From assembly GCA_040768665.1 (NCBI GenBank), contig JAXGMN010000057.1:1-64000 (forward strand): DNA of 64,000 bases. Direction: 5' to 3'. The DNA comes from JABWBD01 sp040768665. GTDB lineage: Bacteria > Planctomycetota > Planctomycetia > Pirellulales > Thermoguttaceae. The position numbers and the translations under genes were made by a program. Shown here in pieces: positions 17,501-24,638 of this stretch (its first letter is position 1; each line of letters begins with the position of its first letter). The notes beneath the pieces were generated by a model. The model saw nothing but the letters and a program-made list of their open reading frames with translations, had not been told where the DNA came from and made no database searches.

Positions 17501-19031
17501 GTTTCTTGGCCGAAAGCGACGGTACCTGGCTGACGATCTCGAAGCGTTCCTCGGGCGTCAAGGGCTCGATGTGCAGACGTTTTAGCGGTCGGTGGGCAAA
17601 GGTATGGAGCACGGTGTCGACCGGCGACTTGGCCACGCTTTGCCCGACGATTCCCGCGCGCGACGATGCGGCAGGTCCGTCATCAATACAACTGAGGACA
17701 AGTTTCACATGCGGCGGGAAGTGCAAGGGGAGCCAGTAGAGCGAGTGGGAGCTGTCGGTCTCGTCCAACTGGTTGAGGGCGTCGATTACGAGCACGACCG
17801 GAGCCCAGTCTGGAATCTGGTCCAAGGATTGCCGGAAGCGGCGGACCAGACCTGCAAGATCCTGTGGAACTTCCTCTCTTTCGGCAAAATGCTGCTGCAG
17901 AATCAGGCAGAACCGCCGAAGCATACGCTGAAGGTTTGTTGAGCCGGGGCTGGCGCCGATAAAATGCGGGATGACCAGGGTTTTGGCATGCCTATCTCGG
18001 TAGCTTTGGACGAAGTGCGCCATAGCCGACGACTTGCCGGAACCGGAGGGGCCGGTCACGAGGCAGGGCACTGTGGCGTCACTGTCGGTAAACGCGGCGA
18101 GATCCGTCTGAATCCTCTGCCTGCCCACATACCCACGCAGGCGTGACTCCATGAACTGCTCGTGGTAGTCGGCGTCTTCCACCAGCGAACTGGTCTCTGA
18201 AAATGTGGGCGCCGGCGGCCTGTCGGGCAGGCCGTGCTTCCGTTGGATCGCCTTCCAAAGCTGCTCCAATACTCGCTGGCCGAACTCTTCCAGCCCGGTC
18301 AGGCAAACGACGCCGAATCGGGTCGCCAACTCGCGCTGGTGCTCGGAGAGAGTGCGGTATGTCTCCGGGGCGACAATCCCACGCTCGGCCAGCCTGCGCA
18401 ATACCTCCCGATTTTCGTCAGACAGAAGCTCGCCGCTTGCCGATCGCCAGTGGATCCGGAGACCCGCATAACGGCAGGAATAATCCTCGAACGGCGGCCA
18501 AGGCAGTTCGGCCTCTCGAATGGCTTGCTTCAAATCACGCAGTTTCTGCGCCGACTCTTCATTCTCAGCACGAAAGTTGGCCTGTTTCACTTCGGGCAAT
18601 TCGGCAATGAACGAGGGATCACGGAAGAAGAACATGCCGTGGCCGTGCATCTTAGGGTCGCGGAGTACACCGTAGAGAATCTCCAATTCGGTAACGCTCT
18701 TGCCCGTCTGATGCTGCACCCAGCCGTACTTGCTGGCCGCCTCTTCGCTGAACGAACCGGGCACCCAGCCGTAACGCTCGCCCAGAATGCCTACGAAGTA
18801 CGGGCGGCAGTCGTCGATCTGCTGCAAGCACAGGTCAAGCACCCGGTCGTGCTGGGACTCTTCCTCGGTGATACCCCAACGCAGATCGATATCGATCAGA
18901 TGGATGCGGTACTCTTGAAGCCTCTCCCGCAGCATTGGGAAGACTCGCTTGACGAGCCAATCCCGCTCCGCATGCATATCGCGGAAAGTGGAGGAGATGA
19001 AAACACGGACGGTCTTCCAAGTTGATGCCAT
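11505..19031 (-). CDS. Giant DUF4062-NACHT (STAND) NTPase with about 28 WD40 units
   Basis: The protein has 2,508 residues. Residues 8-110 form a DUF4062 domain: VRVFISSTFRDMHAERDWLV, DLRWGITEEES and FVGILGERYGWVP, the same pattern as at the N-terminus of eukaryotic NWD1/NWD2, TEP1 and NPHP3. A NACHT-type STAND module follows with Walker A GPSGSGKS (about 327-334) and Walker B VVLVIDALNQLD (412-423). A helical arm runs to about 855, then about 28 WD40 units (SPxGDRIVSGSxDGTVRVWD) to the C-terminus, broken by four acidic linkers. The likely mechanism, inferred from the family, is that WD40 propellers sense a ligand, NACHT oligomerises with ATP, and DUF4062 acts as effector or signalling domain. 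The ATG at 19031 has AAAGGG 9 nt upstream; a GTG at 19040 is less likely. It stands alone, next to an IS remnant. Confidence 0.92.
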   Translation of the reverse strand: MASTWKTVRVFISSTFRDMHAERDWLVKRVFPMLRERLQEYRIHLIDIDLRWGITEEESQHDRVLDLCLQQIDDCRPYFVGILGERYGWVPGSFSEEAASKYGWVQHQTGKSVTELEILYGVLRDPKMHGHGMFFFRDPSFIAELPEVKQANFRAENEESAQKLRDLKQAIREAELPWPPFEDYSCRYAGLRIHWRSASGELLSDENREVLRRLAERGIVAPETYRTLSEHQRELATRFGVVCLTGLEEFGQRVLEQLWKAIQRKHGLPDRPPAPTFSETSSLVEDADYHEQFMESRLRGYVGRQRIQTDLAAFTDSDATVPCLVTGPSGSGKSSAMAHFVQSYRDRHAKTLVIPHFIGASPGSTNLQRMLRRFCLILQQHFAEREEVPQDLAGLVRRFRQSLDQIPDWAPVVLVIDALNQLDETDSSHSLYWLPLHFPPHVKLVLSCIDDGPAASSRAGIVGQSVAKSPVDTVLHTFAHRPLKRLHIEPLTPEERFEIVSQVPSLSAKKLSPRQIGLLLSNPAAENPLFLLVALEELRGFGSFEQLEARIAAFPREGDTITSLFRQVIERLRDEFDPDTVRTILSLLACSRHGMSQQELLEMTEGIGVKDSTGDVFPVLRQLRPYLQHRGALLDFFHRGLFKAVREWYVPDDSCALPYHEDLAEYFHRKVNPPGAAPWSGHYTRSLSELAYHRTRGQSWVQLEKTLTALPFLEAKVQAGMAFDLVVDFSTAVSALPVERPRRRILRLLEEALRRDIHFITRHAQDYPQALFQCLWNSCWWYDCSDAAQHYEEGRPPGLEPDAVRSEDADEPDQQPRRCPTLHALLEHWRRTRERAYPGFAWLAARRPPPLHLGAGQLAVFHGHERHVTTVAISPGGDRIVSGSLDGTVRVWDVQSGKELAMSGSGGGEVADVAVSPSGEQIVSKLKDGTFRVWNARNGEELAVSRAPGCKVTNVTFSPGGDRLLRTSCGPMIRICDTESGEELSTLHAKDSDVTTVALSPDGEQIATGLQNGAVQVRNVLTGVDVSMLRGHEGSVASLAFSPGGDRIVSGSDDRTVRIWDVRGAAELAILGGHAERVTGVAFSPDGERIVSGSDDGSVRVWNTRTGAVLVEFPITETAAKSCEGHTEAGFPGILADEHDASEESFTLTNDDDDGSQVIVLENDVVVSPRNGSVSSSVAFSPNGDRIVFGSKAVVWVLDAESGALLHVLHADWHQVTSVAFSPDGDRILTGLEDGTVQVWDAKSGRKVAHSGRPCLTDRAIVVVSPRGNRIATAFTWKGMHVWDAGNGQELAAIGEFRSNNTKIAFSPGGDRIITVLPEGQVVELWNALSDARLCSLRGQGGYVTSAAFSPSGDRFLSGSSDGTVGMWDSKDGSELAVFRLKDIVPERERARSQLFSNEYGDRDQSLDWVIQDDWKEQENTDDFDRVADAAPSPSEPIRLDDEGTWAQTIAADPTEDFAGGPNLPCDDGITIELEPPEEFFYDPDTDWPANGFRHASPVVNAAISPLEDRVVSCSEDGTLRVWEVQTGAELWAQQISIRQHKGLRYGFLADVNTSVAKLFFSQDGTQILRESEDGTLEAWDSGSGAQSCVFRGHKAVVTSVAFSADGNHMASGGGDGSVRVWDARSGEDLWELRGHEDRVTGIAFSPLGDRIVSMSEDGSVRVWDANLGIALSVFRHSTPSPEHKEHDVERIALDGLATSRTTCIAFSPTADRVVSGTEDGMIRVCDATNGAELCVLRGHNDRVTGIAFSPDGNRIFSGSHDATVRVWDAKSGAVLAMLDLHNVGFQPDSGSVELIPPTAATGQDAHAHGSRVTPSNPFTDDDLTKAVHATFSNDLKNAEDADSELQPLDGYDEDPLSPLEPLCELPPLTHLPSYELLPSRPLASLSVTSVASSPQGDRIAVGCANGTVHVWDVKNPADHCVLRGHDHWVSSVAFSPDGIHVASGSDDRTIRVWNIHSASEQLVLRGHDGPLKQIAFSCDGSRAFSDSDDGTIRVWDALSGDTLEVLLGRTSETIMASSPSGERIVSGSQSLDVNPALRIWDSETRRQIAVLRGHEGPVCSIAFSFDENWVVSGSRDNTVRVWDTRGGTDTCTLKGHHGIVTTLILSPTGDRLVSASSPSLAGADESVRVWDANSGMELGALCSVDSIALSPGGDRIVGGSSDGTIRIWDANGANELIVLQGHKDAVSQLAFSANGDRIVSGSRDGSLRVWDSSSGSELAVLRGHSPPDRYFPPDRYFHCVAFSPSGDRILSLSDAAARVWSEEIPDAREPVAPPEQLPVVRGPFEDVMAELDSEDEDAVLDEPMSEDGGEDVVWLENEGDQVIALDDVGDEKSTWRELFVMGRYGGEVTSAAFFPEGDQLVSGWKDGTVRILDAKNGAEDYALRGHQTSVRRVALSPDGYRIASQSSDGIWQNEIRVWDVLFCSLLEVIHGASDVQAIAGGKIRCPFRALLQKQETLVVRADDGSPVAWFPIRLTRTATYPSGRTWAASHGRHVFIVDLEGCKESTS
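11600..16460 (-). repeat. WD40-coding tandem repeat array
   Basis: About 28 units of roughly 120-130 bp encode WD40 blades. Short DNA strings such as CCGCTGACGATCCG(A/C)TC and CATCCCATAC/GTCCCATAC recur throughout on the plus strand, so units are similar at nucleotide level as well as protein level. Four non-repeat acidic linkers interrupt the array, after about units 6, 11, 17 and 26. The number 28 fits four seven-bladed propellers, though the linkers do not fall at multiples of seven. Confidence 0.8.
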
Positions 19032-19128
19032 CTCCGCCACCCCTTTGAAATGCTTCGTTGGCAGCCGAAATTAGCCCTGCGCTGCTATGCTCGTCTGACT
19101 CTCGGGGCAGCCCAGCGGGGCAGCCCAG

Positions 19129-19194
19129 GGTCAGGCTTTAAATTTCAACTATGACTCTCGCTTTCAAGCCAAAGTGGAAATCTAAAGCCTGACC
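19129..19194. repeat. Inverted-repeat element (GGTCAGGCTTTA type)
   Basis: Arms GGTCAGGCTTTAAATTTC and GAAATCTAAAGCCTGACC are reverse complements with one mismatch, separated by about 30 nt. It lies between the start of the giant STAND gene and the end of the ACT gene. It could form a hairpin in RNA or be a REP-type mobile repeat. Confidence 0.75.
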
Positions 19195-19220
19195 ACGTCC
19201 TCCGTAAGTTGACGTCCAAC

Positions 19221-19664
19221 CTACTCTTCGTCCAGCCGGTCGTAAAGATATACCGGGGCGACCGGATTGATTCCCGCACGGGTCAGACAGATGATTGCGG
19301 CATCGATGTCATCGAAGCGAAACACCAAGACCGCGCTGTCGCCGCGACGCTCGGTGAACGCGTACATGTAGGCGACGTTGAGCCGCGCGTGCAAAAAGAG
19401 CTTCAGCAGGTCGATTAGGCCGCCCGGCCGGTCGGCCACCTCGATCGCCAGGACGTCGTCGACGGTGACATCGTACCCCGCTGCTTCGAACATCTCGCGG
19501 GCCCGCTGCCACTCGGCCACGATCAGCCGCAGCACGCCGACGCGTTCGGAGTCGGCCAGCGAGAGGGTGACGATATTGATGCCGGCATCGGCCAGCAGCT
19601 TGCAGGGAGCAATCATGCTCCCGGGTTTGTTGTCGATGATGAGGGAAAGTTGCGAAAGTCTCAT
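19221..19664 (-). CDS. Tandem ACT-domain regulatory protein
   Basis: The 147-residue protein has two ACT domains. The first begins LSLIIDNKPGSMIAPCKLLADAG and the second IEVADRPGGLIDLLKLFLHARLNV, each with the beta-alpha-beta pattern and the Gly turn that binds small ligands, usually amino acids. There is no catalytic domain. Stand-alone tandem ACT proteins of this kind are often found beside phenylacetate- or benzoate-CoA ligase genes, as here, so it may tune the ligase or an aromatic pathway. The ATG at 19664 has AGGA about 10 nt upstream; the frame extends to 19850 through a repeat element and that part is rejected. Confidence 0.85.
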   Translation of the reverse strand: MRLSQLSLIIDNKPGSMIAPCKLLADAGINIVTLSLADSERVGVLRLIVAEWQRAREMFEAAGYDVTVDDVLAIEVADRPGGLIDLLKLFLHARLNVAYMYAFTERRGDSAVLVFRFDDIDAAIICLTRAGINPVAPVYLYDRLDEE

Positions 19665-19790
19665 GGCGCGTGGTTCCTGTAAGCCGGCAATGTTGGCGGG
19701 ACGCGGCCGTTGCGTCTGCCGTATCTCCCTGCTTCTCCTCCAATATATGTGGACCGGACTGCCCCTGCAAGACTGGGAGCACAGCGTGGC

Positions 19791-19881
19791 AGGATGAAAA
19801 AGGGGACAGGCACCGCAAGCAATCGTCGGTGAATGCGACCGAAGACACAACGTCTTGCGGAGCCAGTCCCCTTTTCATCCT
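19791..19881. repeat. Inverted-repeat element (GGGGACAGGCACC type)
   Basis: Left arm AGGATGAAAAAGGGGACAGG (continuing CACCGCAAG) pairs with right arm CTTGCGGAGCCAGTCCCC followed by TTTTCATCCT, giving a stem of about 28 bp with few mismatches and a 35-nt loop. It sits between the ligase and ACT genes, inside the probable transcript. The GGGGACAGG core resembles the arms of the four-copy palindromic element. Confidence 0.8.
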
Positions 19882-19905
19882 ACGTGGCAGCAGCATAGGC
19901 GGGAA

Positions 19906-21486
19906 TCAACCTTTCTGCGAGCGTAGCACGCCGTCTTGCGCAGCGCGGTGACGCAATTCGAATCGCTTAATCTTGCCCGAGGCCGTCTTGGGCAACTCGT
20001 CGACGAACACCACCGCGCGGGGATATTTGTGCGGGGCGGCGTGCGACTTGACGAACTGCTGCAACTCGCGCGACAACTCCGGGGAAGCCTGGTGTCCGTC
20101 TTTGAGCACCACGAAGGCCACCGGCTTGAGCAACCCGTCGTCGGTGGCGGCTCCCGTGACTCCGCTTTCCAGAACGGCGGGATGTTGCTGGAGCACAGCC
20201 TCGACCTCCGTCGGCCAGACGGCCTGGCCGCTCACCTTGAGCATGTCGTTGGCCCGGCCGGAATACCAGAAGAAACCGTCCTGGTCGACCATGAACTTGT
20301 CGTAGGTGTTGATCCATTCGCCGCAGAAGGTCTTCTTGGTGGCCTCGTGCTTGTTCCAATATCCGGAAGCGATGCTGTCACCCTTGATGAACAAGGTGCC
20401 CACTTTGCCCGTCGCCAGGTCGTGGCCGTCGTCGTCGAGGATCCTCGCCTCGAAGCCCGGCACGATCTCTCCGGTGCTCCCCGGCCGAACCCTTCCCGGA
20501 CGATTGGAGATGAAGATGTGAAGGATCTCCGTGGAGCCAATCCCGTCGAGGATATCCACGTGGAACCGGTCCTGCCACTGGAGGAACAGGTGGCGAGGCA
20601 GAGTCTCGCCGGCCGATACGCACATCCGCACGTCGCCCAGGCTGACCCGCCCGGCCTTTTCCGCCTCGTGCAGCAGCGCCGCGTAGCTCGTCGGCACGCC
20701 GTAGAACACGGTCGGGCGATAACGGTCGACGGTCTCGAAAACCTTCTCGGGCACCGGCCGATCGGGCATCAGAACCGTGGTCCCGCCGGTCCGCAGGGGG
20801 AAGTACAGACCGTTGCCCAGCCCGTAGGCAAAGAACAACTTGGCCACCGAGAACGACACGTCCGACTCGCGCAGCCCGATCGTGTCGCGGGCGTAGAGAT
20901 CGGCGGCCACGAGCATGTCGTGGTGGAGATGAATCGCACCCTTGGGAAAGCCGGTGGTGCCCGAACTGTACAACCAGAAGGCCATGTCATCCTTGCTGGT
21001 ATCGACCGGCTCGAGCGTTGCCGACGCATTCTCCATGACCGTGTCGAAACACAAGCGTCCGACCGAGGGGCATCCGACCTGGATCGTATGTTTGAGATAG
21101 CGCAACTGGTCGCCGAGAGGATCGATTTTGGGTGCCAGATCGGCATGGACGACCAGCACCCGAGCCCGGCTGTCGTTGAGCAGGTATTCATACTCCTTGC
21201 TCGACAGCATGGTGTTCAGCGGAATGGCCACCGCGCCGATCTTGATGGCCCCGAAGAAGGCATAGACCCACTCGGGGCTGTCGGGCAATAACAGGGCGAC
21301 CCGCTCCTCGCGCCGCACGCCCAATTCTTGCAGCACGTTGCCAAACCGGTTGACGGCTTCCTGCAAGTGGGCGTAGCTCACGGTCTGCCGGCCACTGACG
21401 ATCGCCGGCTTGGCGCCGCGCCCCTGTGCCAGGTGCTCGTCAATCAGGGTCGCCGCAACGTTGAGTCGTTCGGGAAGGTCGGTCAT
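19906..21486 (-). CDS. Benzoate-CoA ligase family acyl-CoA synthetase
   Basis: The protein has 526 residues and is an ANL-superfamily adenylating enzyme. Motifs: the AMP-binding loop YSSGTTGFPKGA, the GIGSTE segment of the nucleotide site, the hinge region YSGRANDMLKVSG, and the C-terminal catalytic lysine in PKTASGKIKRFELR. The overall match (HLHHDMLVAADLYA, FAYGLGNGLYFPL) is to the benzoate/4-hydroxybenzoate-CoA ligase group, which forms aroyl-CoA from ATP, CoA and an aromatic acid; the exact acid cannot be fixed. The start at 21486 fits the family N-terminus but lacks a clear ribosome site; the longer frame begins inside repeat copy 3. It probably forms an operon with the ACT gene. Confidence 0.85.
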   Translation of the reverse strand: MTDLPERLNVAATLIDEHLAQGRGAKPAIVSGRQTVSYAHLQEAVNRFGNVLQELGVRREERVALLLPDSPEWVYAFFGAIKIGAVAIPLNTMLSSKEYEYLLNDSRARVLVVHADLAPKIDPLGDQLRYLKHTIQVGCPSVGRLCFDTVMENASATLEPVDTSKDDMAFWLYSSGTTGFPKGAIHLHHDMLVAADLYARDTIGLRESDVSFSVAKLFFAYGLGNGLYFPLRTGGTTVLMPDRPVPEKVFETVDRYRPTVFYGVPTSYAALLHEAEKAGRVSLGDVRMCVSAGETLPRHLFLQWQDRFHVDILDGIGSTEILHIFISNRPGRVRPGSTGEIVPGFEARILDDDGHDLATGKVGTLFIKGDSIASGYWNKHEATKKTFCGEWINTYDKFMVDQDGFFWYSGRANDMLKVSGQAVWPTEVEAVLQQHPAVLESGVTGAATDDGLLKPVAFVVLKDGHQASPELSRELQQFVKSHAAPHKYPRAVVFVDELPKTASGKIKRFELRHRAAQDGVLRSQKG

Positions 21487-21547
21487 CGATGTCAGAGGCA
21501 CTGAAAGAACAGGAGTCTCGGTGCGAAACCACCAGTAATTCGCCGCA

Positions 21548-21625
21548 TAACGGTTCACGGGGCGGGAAGGGGGACAGGTCCACGTCTTCGGCCGACGTTT
21601 CATCTTTGAAAAACGTCAGCCGGTG
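21548..21625 (-). repeat. Palindromic intergenic element, copy 3 (half copy, inverted)
   Basis: TAACGGTTCACG at 21548-21559, then GGGGACAGGTCCACGTCTTCGGCC, match the right arm of copy 1 in reverse orientation. The other arm is missing; instead CCGACGTTT pairs with AAACGTCAGCCGG just downstream, leaving a shorter hairpin. It lies upstream of the CoA-ligase start. Confidence 0.65.
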
Positions 21626-21886
21626 TTCGCGCACCATCAACAGTCAGCCCCATCCGACACGATTATGGCGTGGTGAAGCGCACCGGCGCCCAAGCCCACA
21701 GTCCCCCATGCCCGCCAGCAATCGCTTCCCACTCCCACACATTTACCAAATGGTCCTGCCCCAGACAAGGGCCATTATGGTCAGCGGCACAGAAAACGCA
21801 AGCCCTCTCTTGACGGCTGGTCGGGAATACCTCACAGTCGTACTGGTACGTTTGCTCAAGACGGTCCTGTTTGAAGGGGGAAAGCC

Positions 21887-22636
21887 ATGTTGGTCTTCGA
21901 TCAAGTGACGTCGTATCTCCTGGTGCTCGCGCTGCTGACGCTGTTTGTGGCGGTGTTCGTCCGGCAAAGCCAGGGATCCCAGCGCGCCGTGGTTGCTTGG
22001 TTGGCAGCCGGTCTGCTCGGAATCCTCCTGGGATCTGCCGGTTCCTACGCGATCATGCGGACCACGGGCTATCAACTTACGAAGGTCCCACAACCCACGC
22101 CGGCTGCTGACGAGACAATCGCAGTGAGCGGGGCCGCTGAGATGAGCGGCATGGGGCCGCGTGGCTCGGGCGGAATGGGGATGGGAGGCATGGGTGCAGG
22201 AGGAATGGGGATGGGCGACCGCTTCGCCCCTCGACCGAAACGCGAGCTGACGACGCTCGTTCGAAAGCTGGATCTCCTCACGGGCGACATCGCAATTGCG
22301 CTGTCGGACGAGCAAGCGAAGACCCTCGCGGAGAGTCTCAAGGATGTTGAACTTGCCGACAACATGACGGATGACGATGCGCGGGCGAAGAACGAGCAGA
22401 TTCTCAGCGCTTTGGATGAAGACCAGAAGGCGCGACTCGAGGCGATCGGGCTGCCTCGCCGCGCGCGGAGCGGACCGGGCCGTCCCGAGGACGCGGGGCC
22501 GGGCGGCATAGGGCGTCCTGCCGATTCCGAGTCGACAAACCCCTTCGCTCAGGAGGTCGAGGCGAAGGCTCTCAACAGCCTTCGTGAACGACTGGTGGGC
22601 CCTGCGGCGACCGCCGAAGACAAAGCGAAACCGTAG
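21887..22636 (+). CDS. Membrane-anchored Gly/Met-rich hypothetical protein
   Basis: The 249-residue protein begins with two hydrophobic segments (about residues 8-26 and 35-57), then a low-complexity stretch of repeated GMGMGG/GGMGMG (about 85-108), and an acidic helical domain with LSDEQAKTLAESLKDVE and LDEDQKARLEAIGLP that resembles Spy/CpxP-like Met-rich helical hairpins or protein-refolding helices. The tail is charged and Ala-rich. The start follows AAGGGGGAAAGCC. The likely place is the cell envelope with the helical part outside the cytoplasm. No function is assigned. Confidence 0.75.
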   Translation: MLVFDQVTSYLLVLALLTLFVAVFVRQSQGSQRAVVAWLAAGLLGILLGSAGSYAIMRTTGYQLTKVPQPTPAADETIAVSGAAEMSGMGPRGSGGMGMGGMGAGGMGMGDRFAPRPKRELTTLVRKLDLLTGDIAIALSDEQAKTLAESLKDVELADNMTDDDARAKNEQILSALDEDQKARLEAIGLPRRARSGPGRPEDAGPGGIGRPADSESTNPFAQEVEAKALNSLRERLVGPAATAEDKAKP

Positions 22637-22994
22637 GAGAACGGAGCACGAAGCCCGCAGCCCTCGACAAACGCCAGGCCGTGGGTGAAACCCGACGGCT
22701 CCGGGCTTCGCCAACCGTCGTCGCGGCAGACCTGGCGGCGGAAAGAGTGCCGTACTGCGCGACGCACTTTCGACGCACGCTGGCGGCGCAATAACTCCAA
22801 GGCCCGCCAACTACTTACACCCTTGGCTTGAGAAATCCGGTTGACAACGCCCGCGGCATCGACCACGTCCGATCGCCTGCAAAGCCGCTTTCTTAGCAAT
22901 GGCCGCGGTTTCTCAGCACCCGATATCGCCACCGAGCGTCTTCGAGCACGGGCCGCGTCTCCGGCAATCCCCGCACATCCGGGAGCCCACCTGC
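22637..22994. other. Intergenic stretch between convergent genes
   Basis: This 358-bp region lies between the ends of the membrane protein and TrpB2 genes. The only structure seen is CGACGG...CCGTCG around CTCCGGGCTTCG (about 22696-22723), a possible small hairpin without a T run. The open frames across it are not protein-like. Confidence 0.4.
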
Positions 22995-24350
22995 CTACGC
23001 AATCTCCGGCAACTCCGCCAGGGCGACGTCGATCTTCGACTGGGGAAATTCAAAGTCGTCCAACTCGCCGCTGAAAAACTTGTCGTACGACGCCATGTCG
23101 CAGAGCCCGTGGCCGCTGAAATTGAACAGGATGCACTTCTCCTCGCCCGTCTCCTTGCATCGCAGAGCTTCGTTGATGACGCCGCGGATCGCGTGCGACG
23201 TTTCGGGCGCCGGAATGATCCCTTCCGTCTTGGCGAAGATTTGCGCGGCCTCGAAGCACTCGATTTGGTGGAAGGCCGCTGCCTCGATGATGCCGAGTTT
23301 CAGCCCCAGACTCACAGTAGGGGCCATGCCGTGGTAACGCAGCCCGCCGGCGTGGATCCCCGGCGGCACGAAGCTGTGCCCGAGCGTGAACATCTTGATC
23401 AGCGGCGTCAGCTTGGTCGTGTCGCCGAAATCGTAGCGGTACTGGCCGCGGCTCATCGTCGGACAGGCCCGCGGTTCGGCGGCAACGAACCGGATGTCTT
23501 TGCCCTGGAGTTTGTCCGGGATGAAGGGAAACGCCAAACCCGCGTAATTGCTTCCGCCTCCCACGCAGCCGACGATGATGTCGGGGCTGTCGCCGGCGAT
23601 CTCCATCTGTTTCTTAGCTTCCAGGCCGATGATGCTCTGGTGCAGCATCACGTGGTTGAGCACGCTGCCCAGCGTGTACTTGGTGTCCGGGTCGCTGACC
23701 GCCACTTCCACCGCTTCGCTGATCGCGATCCCAAGGCTGCCCGGGCAGTCCGGATCCTGCGCCAGGATCTGCCGCCCGGCTTCGGTTTCGGGCGAGGGGC
23801 TGGGCACAACTTCGCCGCCCCACATGTGCATCATCGATCGGCGATACGGCTTCTGCTGGTAGCTCACCTTGACCATGTAGACCTTGCACTCCAGGCCGAC
23901 CAGCGAGCAAGCGAAGGCCAAGGAGCTGCCCCACTGCCCGGCCCCCGTCTCCGTCGACAGCCGCTTCACCCCTTCCTGCTTGTTGTACCAAGCCTGCGGC
24001 ACGGCCGTGTTCGGCTTGTGGCTGCCCGGCGGGCTTTGGCTCTCGTCCTTGAAATAGATCCGCGCCGGGGTCTTGAGCTCCCGTTCCAGGTTCGACGCTC
24101 GCACCAGCGGCGATGGACGCCAGATCGCGTACATCCGGAGGACCTCGTCGGGGATCGCAATCCACCGCTCCGGGCTCATCTCCTGTTCAATCAGGGCGCG
24201 GGCGAAGATCGGCTCCAGGTCGGCGGGGCCGATCGGCTGTCCGGTGCCGGGGTGCAACGGCGGGGGGAGCGGTTCCGGCAGGTCGGCTAGGATGTTGTAC
24301 CAGGCGGTCGGCATCTCGCTCTGACTAAGAAACACTCGTTTGGAGTTCAT
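22995..24350 (-). CDS. trpB: Tryptophan synthase beta chain, TrpB2 type
   Basis: The 451-residue length and N-terminal extension mark the TrpB2 subgroup rather than the shorter TrpB1. The PLP lysine is in SPPGSHKPNTA (about K112), the substrate-binding ETGAGQWGSS motif follows, and CVGGGSNYAG binds the PLP phosphate. The enzyme condenses indole with serine to tryptophan; TrpB2 enzymes often work without TrpA. No trpA lies nearby; trpC is 6.4 kb away on the other strand. Two adjacent ATGs (24353 and 24350) follow GAGGA; the second has better spacing. The frame stays open far upstream, but that part is the antisense of the peptidase gene. Confidence 0.93.
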   Translation of the reverse strand: MNSKRVFLSQSEMPTAWYNILADLPEPLPPPLHPGTGQPIGPADLEPIFARALIEQEMSPERWIAIPDEVLRMYAIWRPSPLVRASNLERELKTPARIYFKDESQSPPGSHKPNTAVPQAWYNKQEGVKRLSTETGAGQWGSSLAFACSLVGLECKVYMVKVSYQQKPYRRSMMHMWGGEVVPSPSPETEAGRQILAQDPDCPGSLGIAISEAVEVAVSDPDTKYTLGSVLNHVMLHQSIIGLEAKKQMEIAGDSPDIIVGCVGGGSNYAGLAFPFIPDKLQGKDIRFVAAEPRACPTMSRGQYRYDFGDTTKLTPLIKMFTLGHSFVPPGIHAGGLRYHGMAPTVSLGLKLGIIEAAAFHQIECFEAAQIFAKTEGIIPAPETSHAIRGVINEALRCKETGEEKCILFNFSGHGLCDMASYDKFFSGELDDFEFPQSKIDVALAELPEIA

Positions 24351-24638
24351 CATTATTCCTCGCACAATCGCCAAAAACCGGCCATCCGGCCTATTCCCAC
24401 GGCCGGCTACCGCCCGGCCGATCTTTTCCCGCCCCGCACAAGCCTTTAGCGTAATCAAAGCCCGGGCCGTTGTCGACGGGCTGCGCGAAGAACACGTCCG
24501 AAACAGCCTGCCAGGCGGTGTCGCCACCGGCCGGCTTGACCTTTCCGACAATACCGAGTCTGATAGGCTATGATGAACGAGAGGGCCTGCGGGCGAACGG
24601 AGGCCCGACAAAGCTTCTCTCGCATAGTCCTTTCCGCA

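Noticed and set aside
19906..21603. CoA ligase start at 21603
   Set aside because: The first 39 codons lie in palindromic element copy 3 and encode the recurring spurious PKTWTC peptide.
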